Part shown: positions 8,845 through 17,438 of the stretch, in pieces
Numbering within the stretch: the stretch's first letter is position 1
How the letters are laid out: each line of letters starts with the position of its first letter
DNA from: Ferrimicrobium sp.
GTDB lineage: Bacteria; Actinomycetota; Acidimicrobiia; Acidimicrobiales; Acidimicrobiaceae
Assembly: GCF_027364955.1 (NCBI RefSeq)
Contig: NZ_DAHXOI010000020.1
Location: 1 to 43,217, forward strand
Direction of reading: 5' to 3'
Length of the DNA stretch: 43,217 bases
The notes under the pieces: generated by a model
The model's database searches: none
What the model was told of the DNA's origin: nothing
Seen by the model: the letters and a program-made list of their open reading frames with translations, nothing else
Position numbers and translations under genes: made by a program

Positions 8845-9729
8845 TCAGGATGAGGCAAGCAACTCATGCACTCGTTGGAAGGTGGGTAGAGATCCTGAGT
8901 CGTGTATCGCCATCTCGATGGGGGCGGCCAGTGCTTGGAGTTCGGTTAGTTCCCCATCGGAGGCCACATCAAAGAGCGGAGCCATCAATAGATTTGTTCT
9001 TCGCTCGAGATCGCTACGGAAGGATCGCCCCTCCGGTGTGATGGTCTCATCCTTGGCAATGAGACCACGATGCGTGAGGTTCTCGATGCCATGGGTCCAT
9101 TCGGCGTCGGTGTAACCTCTTGACGTCTGCGCAGTGGAGCGCTGCTCGGCCCCGATCGCCACCATGAGGATATGGGCCTCACAGCCGTTGATTTGATTTA
9201 CGGAGAGGAGGCTATTATGGCAATCCCCTCGGTACTCGCGGATGAGGGTGGCTGCATGAAAGAGCTGCGAAATAGGATCATCTGGTGGTTGCACGGATAG
9301 GTTGGCGGCATAGAGAGGGTGTCCATCGCGTTCGCCATGCCGAGAGATCTTGGTTGCGATTTGCGTGGCGCGTGCGAGAACCTCTACGCTAGGAGCGAGG
9401 GTTGATGATCCCATGATGCGATCCCAGGTGGCGAGGATGCCCGCGAATCGCGCGGTAATGAACTGTTCAGGAGCGGCAATCTTCCACACCGATGGGATGG
9501 CAGCTTCGACATTGTGATGCGAAAAACTATAGAATGCGGCGGTGACTACTCCGGGTTCGACCTGACCCATCGGTGCGGCGCGTCCCCCGAAGTAGCGGGC
9601 CCATGAGTCGGCAACGCCGAGCGTCTTGTAACTCTCACGACACTCTTTAGCGAAGTAGGTGAGGTCATGAAATGTCTCGAGCTGGGCCCAAACTTTCAGC
9701 GAGCTTGCGTAGCGTTCATTGCGATCCAT
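8845..9729 (-). CDS. SCO6745/SalK-like winged-helix family protein
   Basis: A 294-aa protein typical of the actinobacterial SCO6745 (SalK-like) family. It shows HHNVEAAIPSVW near residues 73-84, an IREYRGDCHNSLL segment near 167-179 matching the family's LREHRGDGH signature, and a C-terminal winged-helix-like part with SRGYTDAEW and GLIAKDETITPEGR. Members are often annotated as MarR-like, but the biochemical role of the family is not established. The gene stands alone. A TAGCCT box six bases before ATG and the absence of a Shine-Dalgarno suggest a leaderless mRNA. Confidence 0.8.
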   Translation of the reverse strand: MDRNERYASSLKVWAQLETFHDLTYFAKECRESYKTLGVADSWARYFGGRAAPMGQVEPGVVTAAFYSFSHHNVEAAIPSVWKIAAPEQFITARFAGILATWDRIMGSSTLAPSVEVLARATQIATKISRHGERDGHPLYAANLSVQPPDDPISQLFHAATLIREYRGDCHNSLLSVNQINGCEAHILMVAIGAEQRSTAQTSRGYTDAEWTHGIENLTHRGLIAKDETITPEGRSFRSDLERRTNLLMAPLFDVASDGELTELQALAAPIEMAIHDSGSLPTFQRVHELLASS

Positions 9730-9735
9730 ATGCTT

Positions 9736-9741
9736 AGGCTA
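9736..9741 (-). promoter_or_regulatory. Putative -10 box of a leaderless promoter (SCO6745-like gene)
   Basis: TAGCCT on the minus strand is followed by six bases and then the ATG at 9729. No purine-rich ribosome binding site lies between, so transcription probably starts at or next to the ATG. Confidence 0.5.
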
Positions 9742-9831
9742 GTAGCCGTGGTTGGGCTTAGGCCAACGATAGGTATCGGATCGATTTCTTGCCTTCGTGT
9801 ACGGGGAGCAGTGGGGGTCTAGTGGTGTAGC

Positions 9832-9837
9832 TAACCT
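9832..9837 (+). promoter_or_regulatory. Putative -10 box of a leaderless promoter (gamma-CA-like gene)
   Basis: TAACCT is followed by six bases and then ATG 9844. There is no Shine-Dalgarno. The arrangement matches the divergent neighbour's TAGCCT-N6-ATG. Confidence 0.5.
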
Positions 9838-9843
9838 AGGTCT

Positions 9844-10362
9844 ATGCCTATTTATAGTCTTGGTAGCCAGATTCCGCGGATCGCCGCTTCAGCGTTCGTC
9901 CACCCCGACGCCGTCATCATTGGTTCGGTGGTGATTGGTGAAGAAGCGTCGGTCTGGCCACACGCGGTACTGCGAGGCGACTACGGCCGTATTGAGATAG
10001 GCGCCCAGACGTCCGTGCAGGACGGAACCGTTATCCATGCCACGGCGGAACTCCCGACCGTGGTTGGCGCCGAATGTGTCGTGGGTCATCTCGTGCATCT
10101 TGAGGGTTGCGTCGTCGAGGACCACTGTCTGATTGGTTCCTCATCAGTGGTCCTGCACCGAGTTCGGATCCACGAGCATGCGTTGGTTGGAGCGAACGCA
10201 ATGGTGACGAATGATACCGATGTGCCGTCTTTTGCTATGGCATTAGGGGTGCCAGCGACGATCGTTCCCGATCGCGTCCCTGAAGGGGCGTTCGCTGAGG
10301 CCGTCGCGCTCTATGTCGCCAATGCACGGCGCTATCGGAATGAATTGATTCGCTTGGAGTAG
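9844..10362 (+). CDS. Gamma-carbonic-anhydrase-like hexapeptide-repeat protein
   Basis: A 172-aa left-handed beta-helix protein built of hexapeptide repeats, with the family signatures RGDYGRIEIG (44-53) and QDGTVIH (59-65). Family members bind zinc between subunits of a trimer and include carbonic anhydrases and CoA-linked proteins such as PaaY. His65 and His82 match two of the zinc ligands. The third, normally the His of LHGC, is Glu87 here, with an extra His at 85 (GHLVHLEGC). Carbonic anhydrase activity is therefore uncertain. A C-terminal helix (about 148-172) caps the barrel. The gene is monocistronic and probably leaderless. Confidence 0.85.
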   Translation: MPIYSLGSQIPRIAASAFVHPDAVIIGSVVIGEEASVWPHAVLRGDYGRIEIGAQTSVQDGTVIHATAELPTVVGAECVVGHLVHLEGCVVEDHCLIGSSSVVLHRVRIHEHALVGANAMVTNDTDVPSFAMALGVPATIVPDRVPEGAFAEAVALYVANARRYRNELIRLE

Positions 10363-10460
10363 CACTGGATCGCGCTTGCCACAACGATGTTCCGTGATTG
10401 GAGGGTGGTCTGGTCGCTGTCGCCGACTGCACGCGCCGAGCCAGAGGTGGCCCGCGAGCC

Positions 10461-11267
10461 TCATGGCTGTCGGAGTGCGGTAGCGATACGACGACCTGCG
10501 AGTTGATGCACCTCAATGGGATGATGGAAGGCTTTGGTGAGTGTTGCCGAGGTAAGTACCTCATCAGTGGGGCCGAACCAGTACCCATGCTCACTCATCA
10601 CCAGCGTGTGAGTGATCGAGATCGGTAGATCCTCGAGATGGTGGGCCACCATGACGAGCGCACCGTTGTGGTGATGTTGGTCGAGGATGCGTTCAAGCGC
10701 TTCGATCATCTGTTCGCGAGCGACGAGATCGAGGTGAGAGGTCGGTTCATCGAGTACGGTTAAGCGTGGTGTGCCGCAGAAGGAACGCGCCAGGAGGACC
10801 CGCTGGCGTTGACCCGAGGAGAGTGAGTCGAGTGGTCGCTGCGCGTAGTCGTTAAGACCTACAAGTTCGAGGAGGTATCGGGCTTCGAGTCGGTCATGGT
10901 CATCGAGCGCAAACCATTCACGGCGCAGACCGGAGAACCTACCAAGAGCAACCACCTCTTCGGCCGTCATATCTGGGGCGAGCCGCGAGGTGAGCTCGTC
11001 TGAGAAATACCCAATCCTTGGGCGTAGGGCTCTGATGTCGGTCTCGTGCACGTTAACCCCCAGGAGGTGAAGCGTGCCGCGACTCAATCGGAGCCTCCCC
11101 GCAAGCACCATCGCGAGCGAAGTTTTCCCGATGCCGTTCGGCCCCAAGATGGCCAGACGCTGTCCACTATCGAGGGTGAGGGATAGGTCACGAAAAATGC
11201 TGCTCGCACCTCGTACCAGGTGGGCGTGTTGCATGCGGATGATGGAAGGGTGATCGCAGTTGGTCAT
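10461..11267 (-). CDS. ABC transporter ATP-binding protein
   Basis: A single 268-aa nucleotide-binding domain: Walker A GPNGIGKTS (about 43-51), the signature LSSGQRQR (about 149-156), Walker B LTVLDEPTSHLD (about 168-179) and the switch His of MVAHH near 206. No ABC permease or substrate-binding gene is beside it. Its ATG overlaps the stop of a small EamA-type membrane protein gene in an ATGA (11264-11267), so the two are co-translated. It could be the ATPase of an unlinked permease, a soluble YlmA/ModF-like ATPase, or a true partner of the EamA protein. Substrate is unknown. Confidence 0.85.
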   Translation of the reverse strand: MTNCDHPSIIRMQHAHLVRGASSIFRDLSLTLDSGQRLAILGPNGIGKTSLAMVLAGRLRLSRGTLHLLGVNVHETDIRALRPRIGYFSDELTSRLAPDMTAEEVVALGRFSGLRREWFALDDHDRLEARYLLELVGLNDYAQRPLDSLSSGQRQRVLLARSFCGTPRLTVLDEPTSHLDLVAREQMIEALERILDQHHHNGALVMVAHHLEDLPISITHTLVMSEHGYWFGPTDEVLTSATLTKAFHHPIEVHQLAGRRIATALRQP

Positions 11268-11671
11268 AGCGCTATCAAGGCTATGGCGATGATAGCAAGC
11301 GCCAGGCCTATGAGTTGGCGGGGGTGGAGCGCGACTTTGGTAAGGATGACCTGTAGTAGGAGGGTAATCGCTGGGTAGAGGGCGGTGATGGCGATGAGCG
11401 GTGCAGCATTGGAACCTCTACGCAATGCAAGAAAAAAGAGGGCATAGCCGACGGTACCGGCGAGACCCGCAGCGATGGTGAGCCAGGAGAAGGCGGGTCG
11501 TATGAAGAAGGCGACTGGTAGGACAGCTATCGCTTCGACGAGCACCACTGTCACCCAGAGCGTCAATGGGGCAGCGCGGATCGAGGCACGATCGGAGAGA
11601 AATCCCCACGCTCCCCACGCGATAGCAGCACCAAGTGCTAACGCGACAGCGCTCAGCTCGACGCGAGACAC
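11264..11671 (-). CDS. Four-helix EamA/DMT-family membrane protein
   Basis: A 135-aa hydrophobic protein with about four transmembrane helices. It corresponds to one EamA unit (half of the usual ten-helix drug/metabolite transporter), with ALGAAIAWGAWGFL at the start and ITALYPAITLLLQ in the last third. Single-unit EamA proteins probably dimerise in the membrane. The start is GTG 11671, after a strong AAGGAGG only about three to four bases away. It is the first gene of a coupled pair with the ABC ATPase. Substrate is unknown. Confidence 0.8.
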   Translation of the reverse strand: MSRVELSAVALALGAAIAWGAWGFLSDRASIRAAPLTLWVTVVLVEAIAVLPVAFFIRPAFSWLTIAAGLAGTVGYALFFLALRRGSNAAPLIAITALYPAITLLLQVILTKVALHPRQLIGLALAIIAIALIAL

Positions 11672-11745
11672 ATCCCTCCTTAGGCAAGATTAGTTTTTAA
11701 GGCTAGCCAGTCAGTGGCCGATGAAGCTCATGAGGGGTTGGTGTA

Positions 11746-12750
11746 ATGCAGCGATCAAATTCACTCAATATAGGCGTTCTGGGCAACAGTGGTGAGAGCG
11801 CGCTCATCGGGCTACTCGAGCAGCTCATGACGGCTGCCGGTGCGATGGGCGTGATGGTGGCGCGACGGCTTGAGTCAAAGTACATGATCGAGAGGGTTCG
11901 TGTCGTTCCCCGGATTCTACGCGAAGGCGATGTCATCGAATTCGAGAACGCGGTTGATCTGTCGACGGCCGTGCCGATTGAGCCCTCAGGGCCAGGTCGC
12001 ATCTTCTCGGACTACATCGGTTTTTCACCGTTAGCCTCGTTATATCTTGTGCCATTTGAGGCGGCGAGGGACGAGAATCTAGCTACCGTGGTCTTTTCGA
12101 ATCGCGAACTGCGCTGTCCGCGTCCAACCCTTATTGCGCTGTGTCGGATGATCGAGCTCACGATCGCCATGGGCATCGACTACGAGCGCCAGGTTCGTTC
12201 GCTGGCAGATCAGCTCGCTATCTTAGGCGAGCAGGCATCGAACGACCCCCTGACGCAGTTACTGAATCGGCGCGGCTTCCTCGAGGTGTTGCAGCGGGAG
12301 GCCAGTCGGCTTTCGCGGAATCCGGCACCGATGGCGATCTTGCTCTTTGATCTTGATGGTTTGAAATCGGTCAATGATCTCTACGGCCATGAGGCCGGTG
12401 ATGATTACTTGATCAAGTTTGCACGAACGCTCCGTGATAATCTACGTGCGATGGATGTCGTCGGTCGTCTCGGTGGAGATGAGTTCGCCCTCCTTGCACC
12501 ACAGACTGATCGCATCAACGCCGAGGAGCTCGCGCGTCGGCTACGCCGTCTTTTCGACGCCCGGCGACTACCGGTCTCTATCGGTGTCGCGGCGCTTGAG
12601 GGTGAGAAGATGTCTCTAGCTGCGCTGCTCTCGCAGGCTGATCAAGCGATGTACGCCGATAAGGCGCAACGGAAAGAGGCGATGGGAACTCAGGAGAAGT
12701 TGACAATCGACCTCACGGCACTTGAGGGACGCCTACAGACCCGTGTCTAG
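11746..12750 (+). CDS. Diguanylate cyclase (GAF-like + GGDEF)
   Basis: A 334-aa soluble protein predicted to make c-di-GMP from two GTP. Residues 1-150 look like a GAF-type sensor fold, and a short helix (150-165) links to the GGDEF domain. That domain has DPLTQLLNRRGF (167-178) and an intact GGDEF at 243-247. RAMD at 234-237 lies exactly five residues before it, the canonical allosteric inhibition site, so product feedback is expected. The ligand of the GAF-like part is unknown. Its 3' end overlaps the convergent reductase gene by 18 bases. Confidence 0.9.
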   Translation: MQRSNSLNIGVLGNSGESALIGLLEQLMTAAGAMGVMVARRLESKYMIERVRVVPRILREGDVIEFENAVDLSTAVPIEPSGPGRIFSDYIGFSPLASLYLVPFEAARDENLATVVFSNRELRCPRPTLIALCRMIELTIAMGIDYERQVRSLADQLAILGEQASNDPLTQLLNRRGFLEVLQREASRLSRNPAPMAILLFDLDGLKSVNDLYGHEAGDDYLIKFARTLRDNLRAMDVVGRLGGDEFALLAPQTDRINAEELARRLRRLFDARRLPVSIGVAALEGEKMSLAALLSQADQAMYADKAQRKEAMGTQEKLTIDLTALEGRLQTRV

Positions 12751-13734
12751 AGCCACGACCACGCGCCCGCGAACCTGTCCTGCGAGTATGTTTTCAGCAT
12801 AGGTCGGTAGCTGTTCGAGGCTGATCTCGGTGATCATCTCTTCCAGGAGTGCTGGGTCAAGTAGTTCGGCGAGGCGACTCCAAGCGATCTCGCGTTCGGA
12901 CAGCGGTGCGTTGACTGAGTCAATGCCGGCGATCGAGACGCCGCGGAGGAGGAACGGCATGACCGATGCGGTGAAGCTTGACCCTCCAGCGAGACCTACT
13001 GATGCGATTGCCCCATTGCTCTTTGTCTGTGCAAGGACGCGTGCGAGGGTCTGACCGCCGACGGAGTCGATGCAACCGAGCCAGCGTTCTGACTCTAGCG
13101 GACGTTCAGGTCCGCCGTCGAGGTCACTGCGTGGGATGACGATCGACGCGCCAAGATGCGTAAGGTAGTCAGTCTCCGTGTCACGCCCAGTGGAACCGGC
13201 GACGGTGTACCCAAGGCGACTCGCGATGGCGATGGCGATGGAGCCAACGCCTCCCACTGCGCCGGTGACAAGCAATGGGGCTTCTGAGCCGGGCAGGATG
13301 CTGAGGTGTTCAAGTGCCATGATGGCGAGCATGGCGGTAAGGCCAGCGGTGCCAATGCCCATCGCTTGTCGTGGTGTCATCGAGGAGGGGAGTCGCACCG
13401 CCCAAGCGGGCTCCAGAAATGCCTCCTCCGCATATCCCCCCCAATAGAGTTCGCCGATGCGGAATCCGGTCGCGATGATCCAGTCTCCAGGAGCGTAGGT
13501 GTCGGTCGCGTCCGATAGGACTTGGCCGACCAGATCGACTCCAGGGATATGTGGGTAGGTCCGCACGAGTCTGCCTTGTCCTCTCATCACCATGCCGTCT
13601 TTGTAGTTGAGGGTTGAATAGGCGACGCGCACCCTGAGGGGTCGCTCGCTAAAGCTAGATGCTGGGAGTGCCTCGACCGCGACGGTTGGTAGTGGTGTGG
13701 ACTCCCGGACCACCAGTGCTCGGATCGTTTCCAT
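12733..13734 (-). CDS. AcuI/YhdH-type NADPH-dependent quinone/acryloyl-CoA reductase
   Basis: A 333-aa zinc-free medium-chain dehydrogenase/reductase. It has the STLNYKDGM and PGVDLVG segments of the AcuI/YhdH subfamily, a nucleotide-binding TGAVGGVGSIA stretch (about residue 155) and the C-terminal VRGRVVV. YhdH/AcuI proteins reduce acryloyl-CoA or related alpha,beta-unsaturated substrates with NADPH; the native substrate here is not determined. The frame is open to 13791, but ATG 13734 sits seven bases after AAAGGAG and matches the usual family start. The gene is not linked to an obvious pathway. Confidence 0.85.
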   Translation of the reverse strand: METIRALVVRESTPLPTVAVEALPASSFSERPLRVRVAYSTLNYKDGMVMRGQGRLVRTYPHIPGVDLVGQVLSDATDTYAPGDWIIATGFRIGELYWGGYAEEAFLEPAWAVRLPSSMTPRQAMGIGTAGLTAMLAIMALEHLSILPGSEAPLLVTGAVGGVGSIAIAIASRLGYTVAGSTGRDTETDYLTHLGASIVIPRSDLDGGPERPLESERWLGCIDSVGGQTLARVLAQTKSNGAIASVGLAGGSSFTASVMPFLLRGVSIAGIDSVNAPLSEREIAWSRLAELLDPALLEEMITEISLEQLPTYAENILAGQVRGRVVVALDTGL

Positions 13735-13790
13735 TGCTAGGCTCCTTTGCAGTGTATGAGTTCTTACAGGTAACTTAGTCCCACCACTCA

Positions 13791-13820
13791 TTGGATCGAT
13801 GCCAATTGCTGTGCTAGCCT
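13791..13820 (+). promoter_or_regulatory. Putative promoter in the 13735-14059 gap
   Basis: TTGGAT at 13791-13796 and TAGCCT at 13815-13820 are separated by 18 bases, a plausible housekeeping promoter reading toward the DinB-like gene. It would give a leader of about 230 nt. The rest of this 325-bp gap contains no gene I can support. Confidence 0.35.
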
Positions 13821-14059
13821 TTGATCCATACTACGTTGGTGGGTCGTTCGTACGTTGGCGAGTCGTCACTGCCATTTGGCAGTCGGTTCTGCACCGTATC
13901 GGTACGTCAAGTCCGGCCGTGTCGTGGTTTCGGTGGGCAAGAGCAGACACGGGCTTTCATTGGTGGCGGGATGACTTGACCCCGATGGCGGAGCCGAGCA
14001 GCGTTGAGCAACGGTTTTGATTCGCTACGAACTGCTTTGCGACGAGGGGAGGAGATGGC

Positions 14060-14527
14060 ATGCTCGAGGGAACACTTGACGAGCGATTCGACGCGGCATT
14101 GACGCATTTTCGTGAGGCGATGGACACGGCCCGAGGGGTTGGGATGACTGAGCCGGATCCTGAAACCGGTGAACAATGGGATCTTGTCCATATACTCGCT
14201 CACGTCTCTGAGATGTTGGAGTACTGGTTGGCTGAGGTCCTGCATGTGCTCGCAAGCGAATCGGAGGAGCCCTTTGGTAGGCTGAAACGTTCGCCGGAAC
14301 GGATTGCCAGAATAGAACAACGTGCCACGCTGACGGTGGAAGAGCTTCGTAGTGAGATCAATCTCCGGGCCGAAGCGACGAGCGATCTGTGCCGACTGTT
14401 AAGGCCGGAACAGTTGCGTAAGAAGGGGATACATCCAAAATTTGGAGCGATGACGGTCGAAGAGATCGTGACCGAGTTTGGCGTCGATCATCTCCATGAG
14501 CATGCGGGCCAGCTGGAGTTGTTGTGA
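14060..14527 (+). CDS. DinB-like (YfiT/mycothiol-transferase fold) protein
   Basis: A 155-aa four-helix-bundle protein. His48 in HILAH and His144/His148 in DHLHEH are placed like the three metal ligands of the DinB/YfiT superfamily. Members include thiol-dependent S-transferases and metal-dependent hydrolases, but many are uncharacterised. The start ATG 14060 follows a strong GGGGAGGAG. The next gene, the FMN oxidase, begins 54 bases after the stop and may be co-transcribed. The assignment rests on the histidine spacing and size. Confidence 0.65.
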   Translation: MLEGTLDERFDAALTHFREAMDTARGVGMTEPDPETGEQWDLVHILAHVSEMLEYWLAEVLHVLASESEEPFGRLKRSPERIARIEQRATLTVEELRSEINLRAEATSDLCRLLRPEQLRKKGIHPKFGAMTVEEIVTEFGVDHLHEHAGQLELL

Positions 14528-14581
14528 TGCGACCAAGGAGTAGGGATCGAGTTTCGCGGTGAGTCGAACAAAGGAGAGAGA

Positions 14582-15790
14582 ATGAAGCGTCAAAGACCTG
14601 ATGTGGTGGCACTCAAAGCACTGTTGGTACCACGGGCGCCTCGGCTCGACTTTTGGCGTGCGAGGGTGGAGCGTGCCCAGACCATTGGTGATCTTCGCAC
14701 GTTAGCACGGTTGCGCACACCGAGAGCTGTCTTTGACTATACCGACGGTGCTGCCGACGGTGAGGTGACGCTGGCTCGCTCTCGGGAGCTGTTCCGAGCG
14801 CTTACGTTCCATCCGCGGATCTTGCGTGATGTGGGTGAGGTCGATACCACGATCGACCTCCTTGGTCGTACGAGTGCGCTACCCTTCGCGCTGGCACCCA
14901 CCGGTTTTACCCGAATGATGCGGGCAGAGGGGGAACCAGCGGTCGCCCGTGCAGCGGAGCGGGCGGGTATCGCCTATGCCCTCTCAACGATGGGCACCAC
15001 ATCCATCGAGGATGTTGCGCACGCCGCACCAAGTGTGCGCAGGTGGTTCCAGCTCTATCTTTGGCGCGATCGAGATGCGGGTCTCGATTTTTTACGCCGT
15101 GCCGAGGCCCACGGTTATGAGGCGCTCGTACTCACGGTCGACGTTCCGGTAGCTGGCAATCGGCTGCGTGATGCCTACAACGGGCTGACGATCCCACCAC
15201 AGATTAGCGCAAAGACTTTTCTCGATGGTGCGTTGCACCCAGCTTGGTGGTTTGATCTCATCACGACGCCTCCGTTAGAGTTCGCTAGCATGCACGCATA
15301 TGGAGGAACGGTTGGGTCATTGATTAACAAGATGTTTGATCCTTCGGCGACCATTGAGGATCTCTCCTTCCTTCGAGACCATTGGCGTGGCAAGTTGATC
15401 GTTAAGGGTGTACAACGACTTGAGGATGCACAGAGTCTCGTGGGTATCGGGGTCGATGCGATCGTGCTCTCAAATCACGGTGGTAGACAGCTCGATCGCG
15501 CGACGGTTCCTCTGCGGTTGCTCAGATCGGTCGTCGAGGCGGTCGGACCTGACACGGAGATTTTGATCGACGGAGGCGTGATGAGTGGGGCTGATATCGT
15601 GGCCGCCCTCGCTCTCGGAGCCAAGGCCGTACTTGTCGGTCGCGCGTACCTCTATGGTCTCATGGCCGGCGGTGAGCCTGGGGTGGATCGTGCCATTGAG
15701 ATCCTCGCTAGTGAGGTACAACGCACGATGCAGCTGCTGGGGGTGCGATCTATGAACGAACTCGACCCTAGTTTTGTTACTCTGCCGTAG
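14582..15790 (+). CDS. FMN-dependent alpha-hydroxy-acid oxidase/dehydrogenase
   Basis: A 402-aa TIM-barrel flavoprotein of the lactate/glycolate/mandelate oxidase family. It oxidises an L-2-hydroxy acid to the 2-oxo acid with FMN. The family signatures are present: FDYTDGAADGE near 54-64, LALAPTGFTRM-like FMN loop near 102, LIVKGV, the catalytic SNHGGRQLD with His299, and LIDGGV followed by GAKAVLVGR for FMN phosphate. L-lactate dehydrogenase is the most likely role. The mycofactocin-linked MftD is a relative, but no mft genes are nearby. The Shine-Dalgarno is AGGAGAGAG. The 3' end overlaps the convergent MFS gene by 14 bases. Confidence 0.88.
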   Translation: MKRQRPDVVALKALLVPRAPRLDFWRARVERAQTIGDLRTLARLRTPRAVFDYTDGAADGEVTLARSRELFRALTFHPRILRDVGEVDTTIDLLGRTSALPFALAPTGFTRMMRAEGEPAVARAAERAGIAYALSTMGTTSIEDVAHAAPSVRRWFQLYLWRDRDAGLDFLRRAEAHGYEALVLTVDVPVAGNRLRDAYNGLTIPPQISAKTFLDGALHPAWWFDLITTPPLEFASMHAYGGTVGSLINKMFDPSATIEDLSFLRDHWRGKLIVKGVQRLEDAQSLVGIGVDAIVLSNHGGRQLDRATVPLRLLRSVVEAVGPDTEILIDGGVMSGADIVAALALGAKAVLVGRAYLYGLMAGGEPGVDRAIEILASEVQRTMQLLGVRSMNELDPSFVTLP

Positions 15791-17048
15791 GACCATCCCC
15801 GGTTATCTGGTCATCCTTGTGGGAAGTAGTTGTGTCGGGGGTCGGGGCCACCTGGTGTTCCACTTGACGCCCAAGTCGGTTGCCAATCGATGCGTTGAGT
15901 GACCCGATGGCAAAGAGACCGCCGAGCCAGAGATAGGCCAAGCCATGGCCGACCGCTTCGGTGGCGGTCACTGGGCCGATGACGTTGGCGAGCGCTCGAG
16001 AAAACTGACTCAACCCGAAATAGCGCCCACGGAGGCGTTTGGGCGCGAGTGCAAGGAGGACCGGGGTTCGAATCGGCGAATAGCACATCTCGCCAAAACC
16101 GAAGATGGCGGCAAAGATTGCCAGGTCGATGAGCACGAAGGTCGTTGTGTGTCGGTATGCGGTGGCGAGCGGGACCAACCAGGCGACCCCAAAGACGAGC
16201 GCCGTGAGTCGAAGGGTTCGACGAAACCCCATTCTGCTTACCAAGGAATAGACGGGTCGTTGGAGCAAAACGATGAGGATCGGGTTGATGACAAAGCCAA
16301 TGGCGATGACCTGTGGTGATTTGTGTAGCGCGATGCCGATCAGTGCAGGGATGCCGGTATCGAAGGAGGCATAGCTGGTGAAGGAGAGGAAGATTGCGAA
16401 GACGAGGAAGAGACGTAACCGTGGGTCGGTGAGCGCCTCTCGGTAGCTGGGTTCCACCGGATGTTCACTCACATGTCGATCATTAGGTAGTAACAGAAAG
16501 GCCGCGCCTGCAAGAGCACCGCAGGCCATGCCAACGACGAGGAGGTCGAGGAAGGTCGATGGTCGGTGGAGATCGATGAGAAGACCGCCGCTCAGAGTCC
16601 CAATCGCAAAGCCAGCATTGGACGCCATGAAGTCATAGGAGAAGAACTTTGCGGCCGGCAGGTCGGTGGGAAGTGCGTTTGAGGTCGCTACATTGCGTGC
16701 GGAGTAGCGGACATTGGAGAACCCAAAGACCAGTGAGGCGACAAAAAACAGTGGGGGGGTGCGAGCGACAAAGACCAGGAAATAGCCAAGAATCTCCACG
16801 GCGGTCCCGAGAGCTGCTGTGTTGCGTGCACCAAAACGGTCGACAAGGATCCCACCGACGAGCGCCCCGGCCAGGGTAGCAATACCCTCTGTGGCTACGA
16901 TGGTACCCGCGAGCGGGGTGGAAAGGTGGCGCGAGAAGTGGAGATAGAGGATGAGGTAAGGCCAGACCGCACCGCCCGCTGCGGACAACAGGCCCGAGGT
17001 AACGACGACCGCAGAGACCCGAGCGATCATTGATCTACGTGAATGCAT
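15777..17048 (-). CDS. MFS transporter
   Basis: A 423-aa integral membrane protein with about 12 predicted helices and a major-facilitator motif A at GGILVDRFGAR (about 60-70). A second half begins near residue 215, after a charged central loop. The C-terminal tail (about 395-423) is hydrophilic and rich in Thr, Asp and His. It resembles MFS drug or metabolite exporters, but the substrate cannot be inferred. ATG 17048 is preceded by AAAGGA. The gene is monocistronic. Confidence 0.85.
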   Translation of the reverse strand: MHSRRSMIARVSAVVVTSGLLSAAGGAVWPYLILYLHFSRHLSTPLAGTIVATEGIATLAGALVGGILVDRFGARNTAALGTAVEILGYFLVFVARTPPLFFVASLVFGFSNVRYSARNVATSNALPTDLPAAKFFSYDFMASNAGFAIGTLSGGLLIDLHRPSTFLDLLVVGMACGALAGAAFLLLPNDRHVSEHPVEPSYREALTDPRLRLFLVFAIFLSFTSYASFDTGIPALIGIALHKSPQVIAIGFVINPILIVLLQRPVYSLVSRMGFRRTLRLTALVFGVAWLVPLATAYRHTTTFVLIDLAIFAAIFGFGEMCYSPIRTPVLLALAPKRLRGRYFGLSQFSRALANVIGPVTATEAVGHGLAYLWLGGLFAIGSLNASIGNRLGRQVEHQVAPTPDTTTSHKDDQITGDGPTAE

Positions 17049-17174
17049 TGTTTTCCTTTGTCAGCCTTGGTGTCAGCGACCGATTCTGGTCTTCGTGGTG
17101 GTGGAAGGAGCTTGTAGTAGTAGAGGGATCGGGATGGGACCGACTGCGATCATGCGCTCCGTATCTGTGCGCAG

Positions 17175-17387
17175 ATGGCATCGGGTCAAACTGCCGGACT
17201 CGCGATCGCACGTACCGGGCTGCGGATGGTGTCCTTGCCTCGGGAGATCGAACTGGAGGAGATAGCAGCGTTACAGTTAGAGAACCATAGTATTGATACT
17301 AGCGCAGCGCATACCCCCTCGAGCGCAGTTGGTGGCGTGATTTCCCTGAGGATCGTGGCTGTTTCCATGGATGCGACTCAACGTTGA
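17175..17387 (+). CDS. Small ORF, doubtful
   Basis: A 70-codon frame in the 390-bp gap between the MFS transporter and the kinase gene. Its codon use resembles the neighbours. The predicted product is soluble, with no motif I recognise. There is no ribosome binding site; a TATCTG at 17162-17167 could be a -10 for a leaderless message. Its stop lies 51 bases before the kinase start. It may equally be a chance frame in the kinase-gene leader. Nothing else is visible in 17049-17438. Confidence 0.2.
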   Translation: MASGQTAGLAIARTGLRMVSLPREIELEEIAALQLENHSIDTSAAHTPSSAVGGVISLRIVAVSMDATQR

Positions 17388-17438
17388 CTCATGCGCGTTG
17401 TTCGCGAGGGCAAGAGGGATCTGGATAAGGTGAGGAGC

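Noticed and set aside
13799-14020. 73-codon plus-strand frame before the DinB-like gene
   Set aside because: It begins within the predicted promoter spacer, has no ribosome binding site and has no motif.
14582-15790. Assignment of the FMN oxidase as the mycofactocin enzyme MftD
   Set aside because: No mftA, B, C, E or F gene is nearby, so the general alpha-hydroxy-acid oxidase call is safer.
16073-16088. GGTTCGAATCGGCG resembling a tRNA T-arm
   Set aside because: It lies inside the MFS gene and no acceptor, D or anticodon stems surround it.
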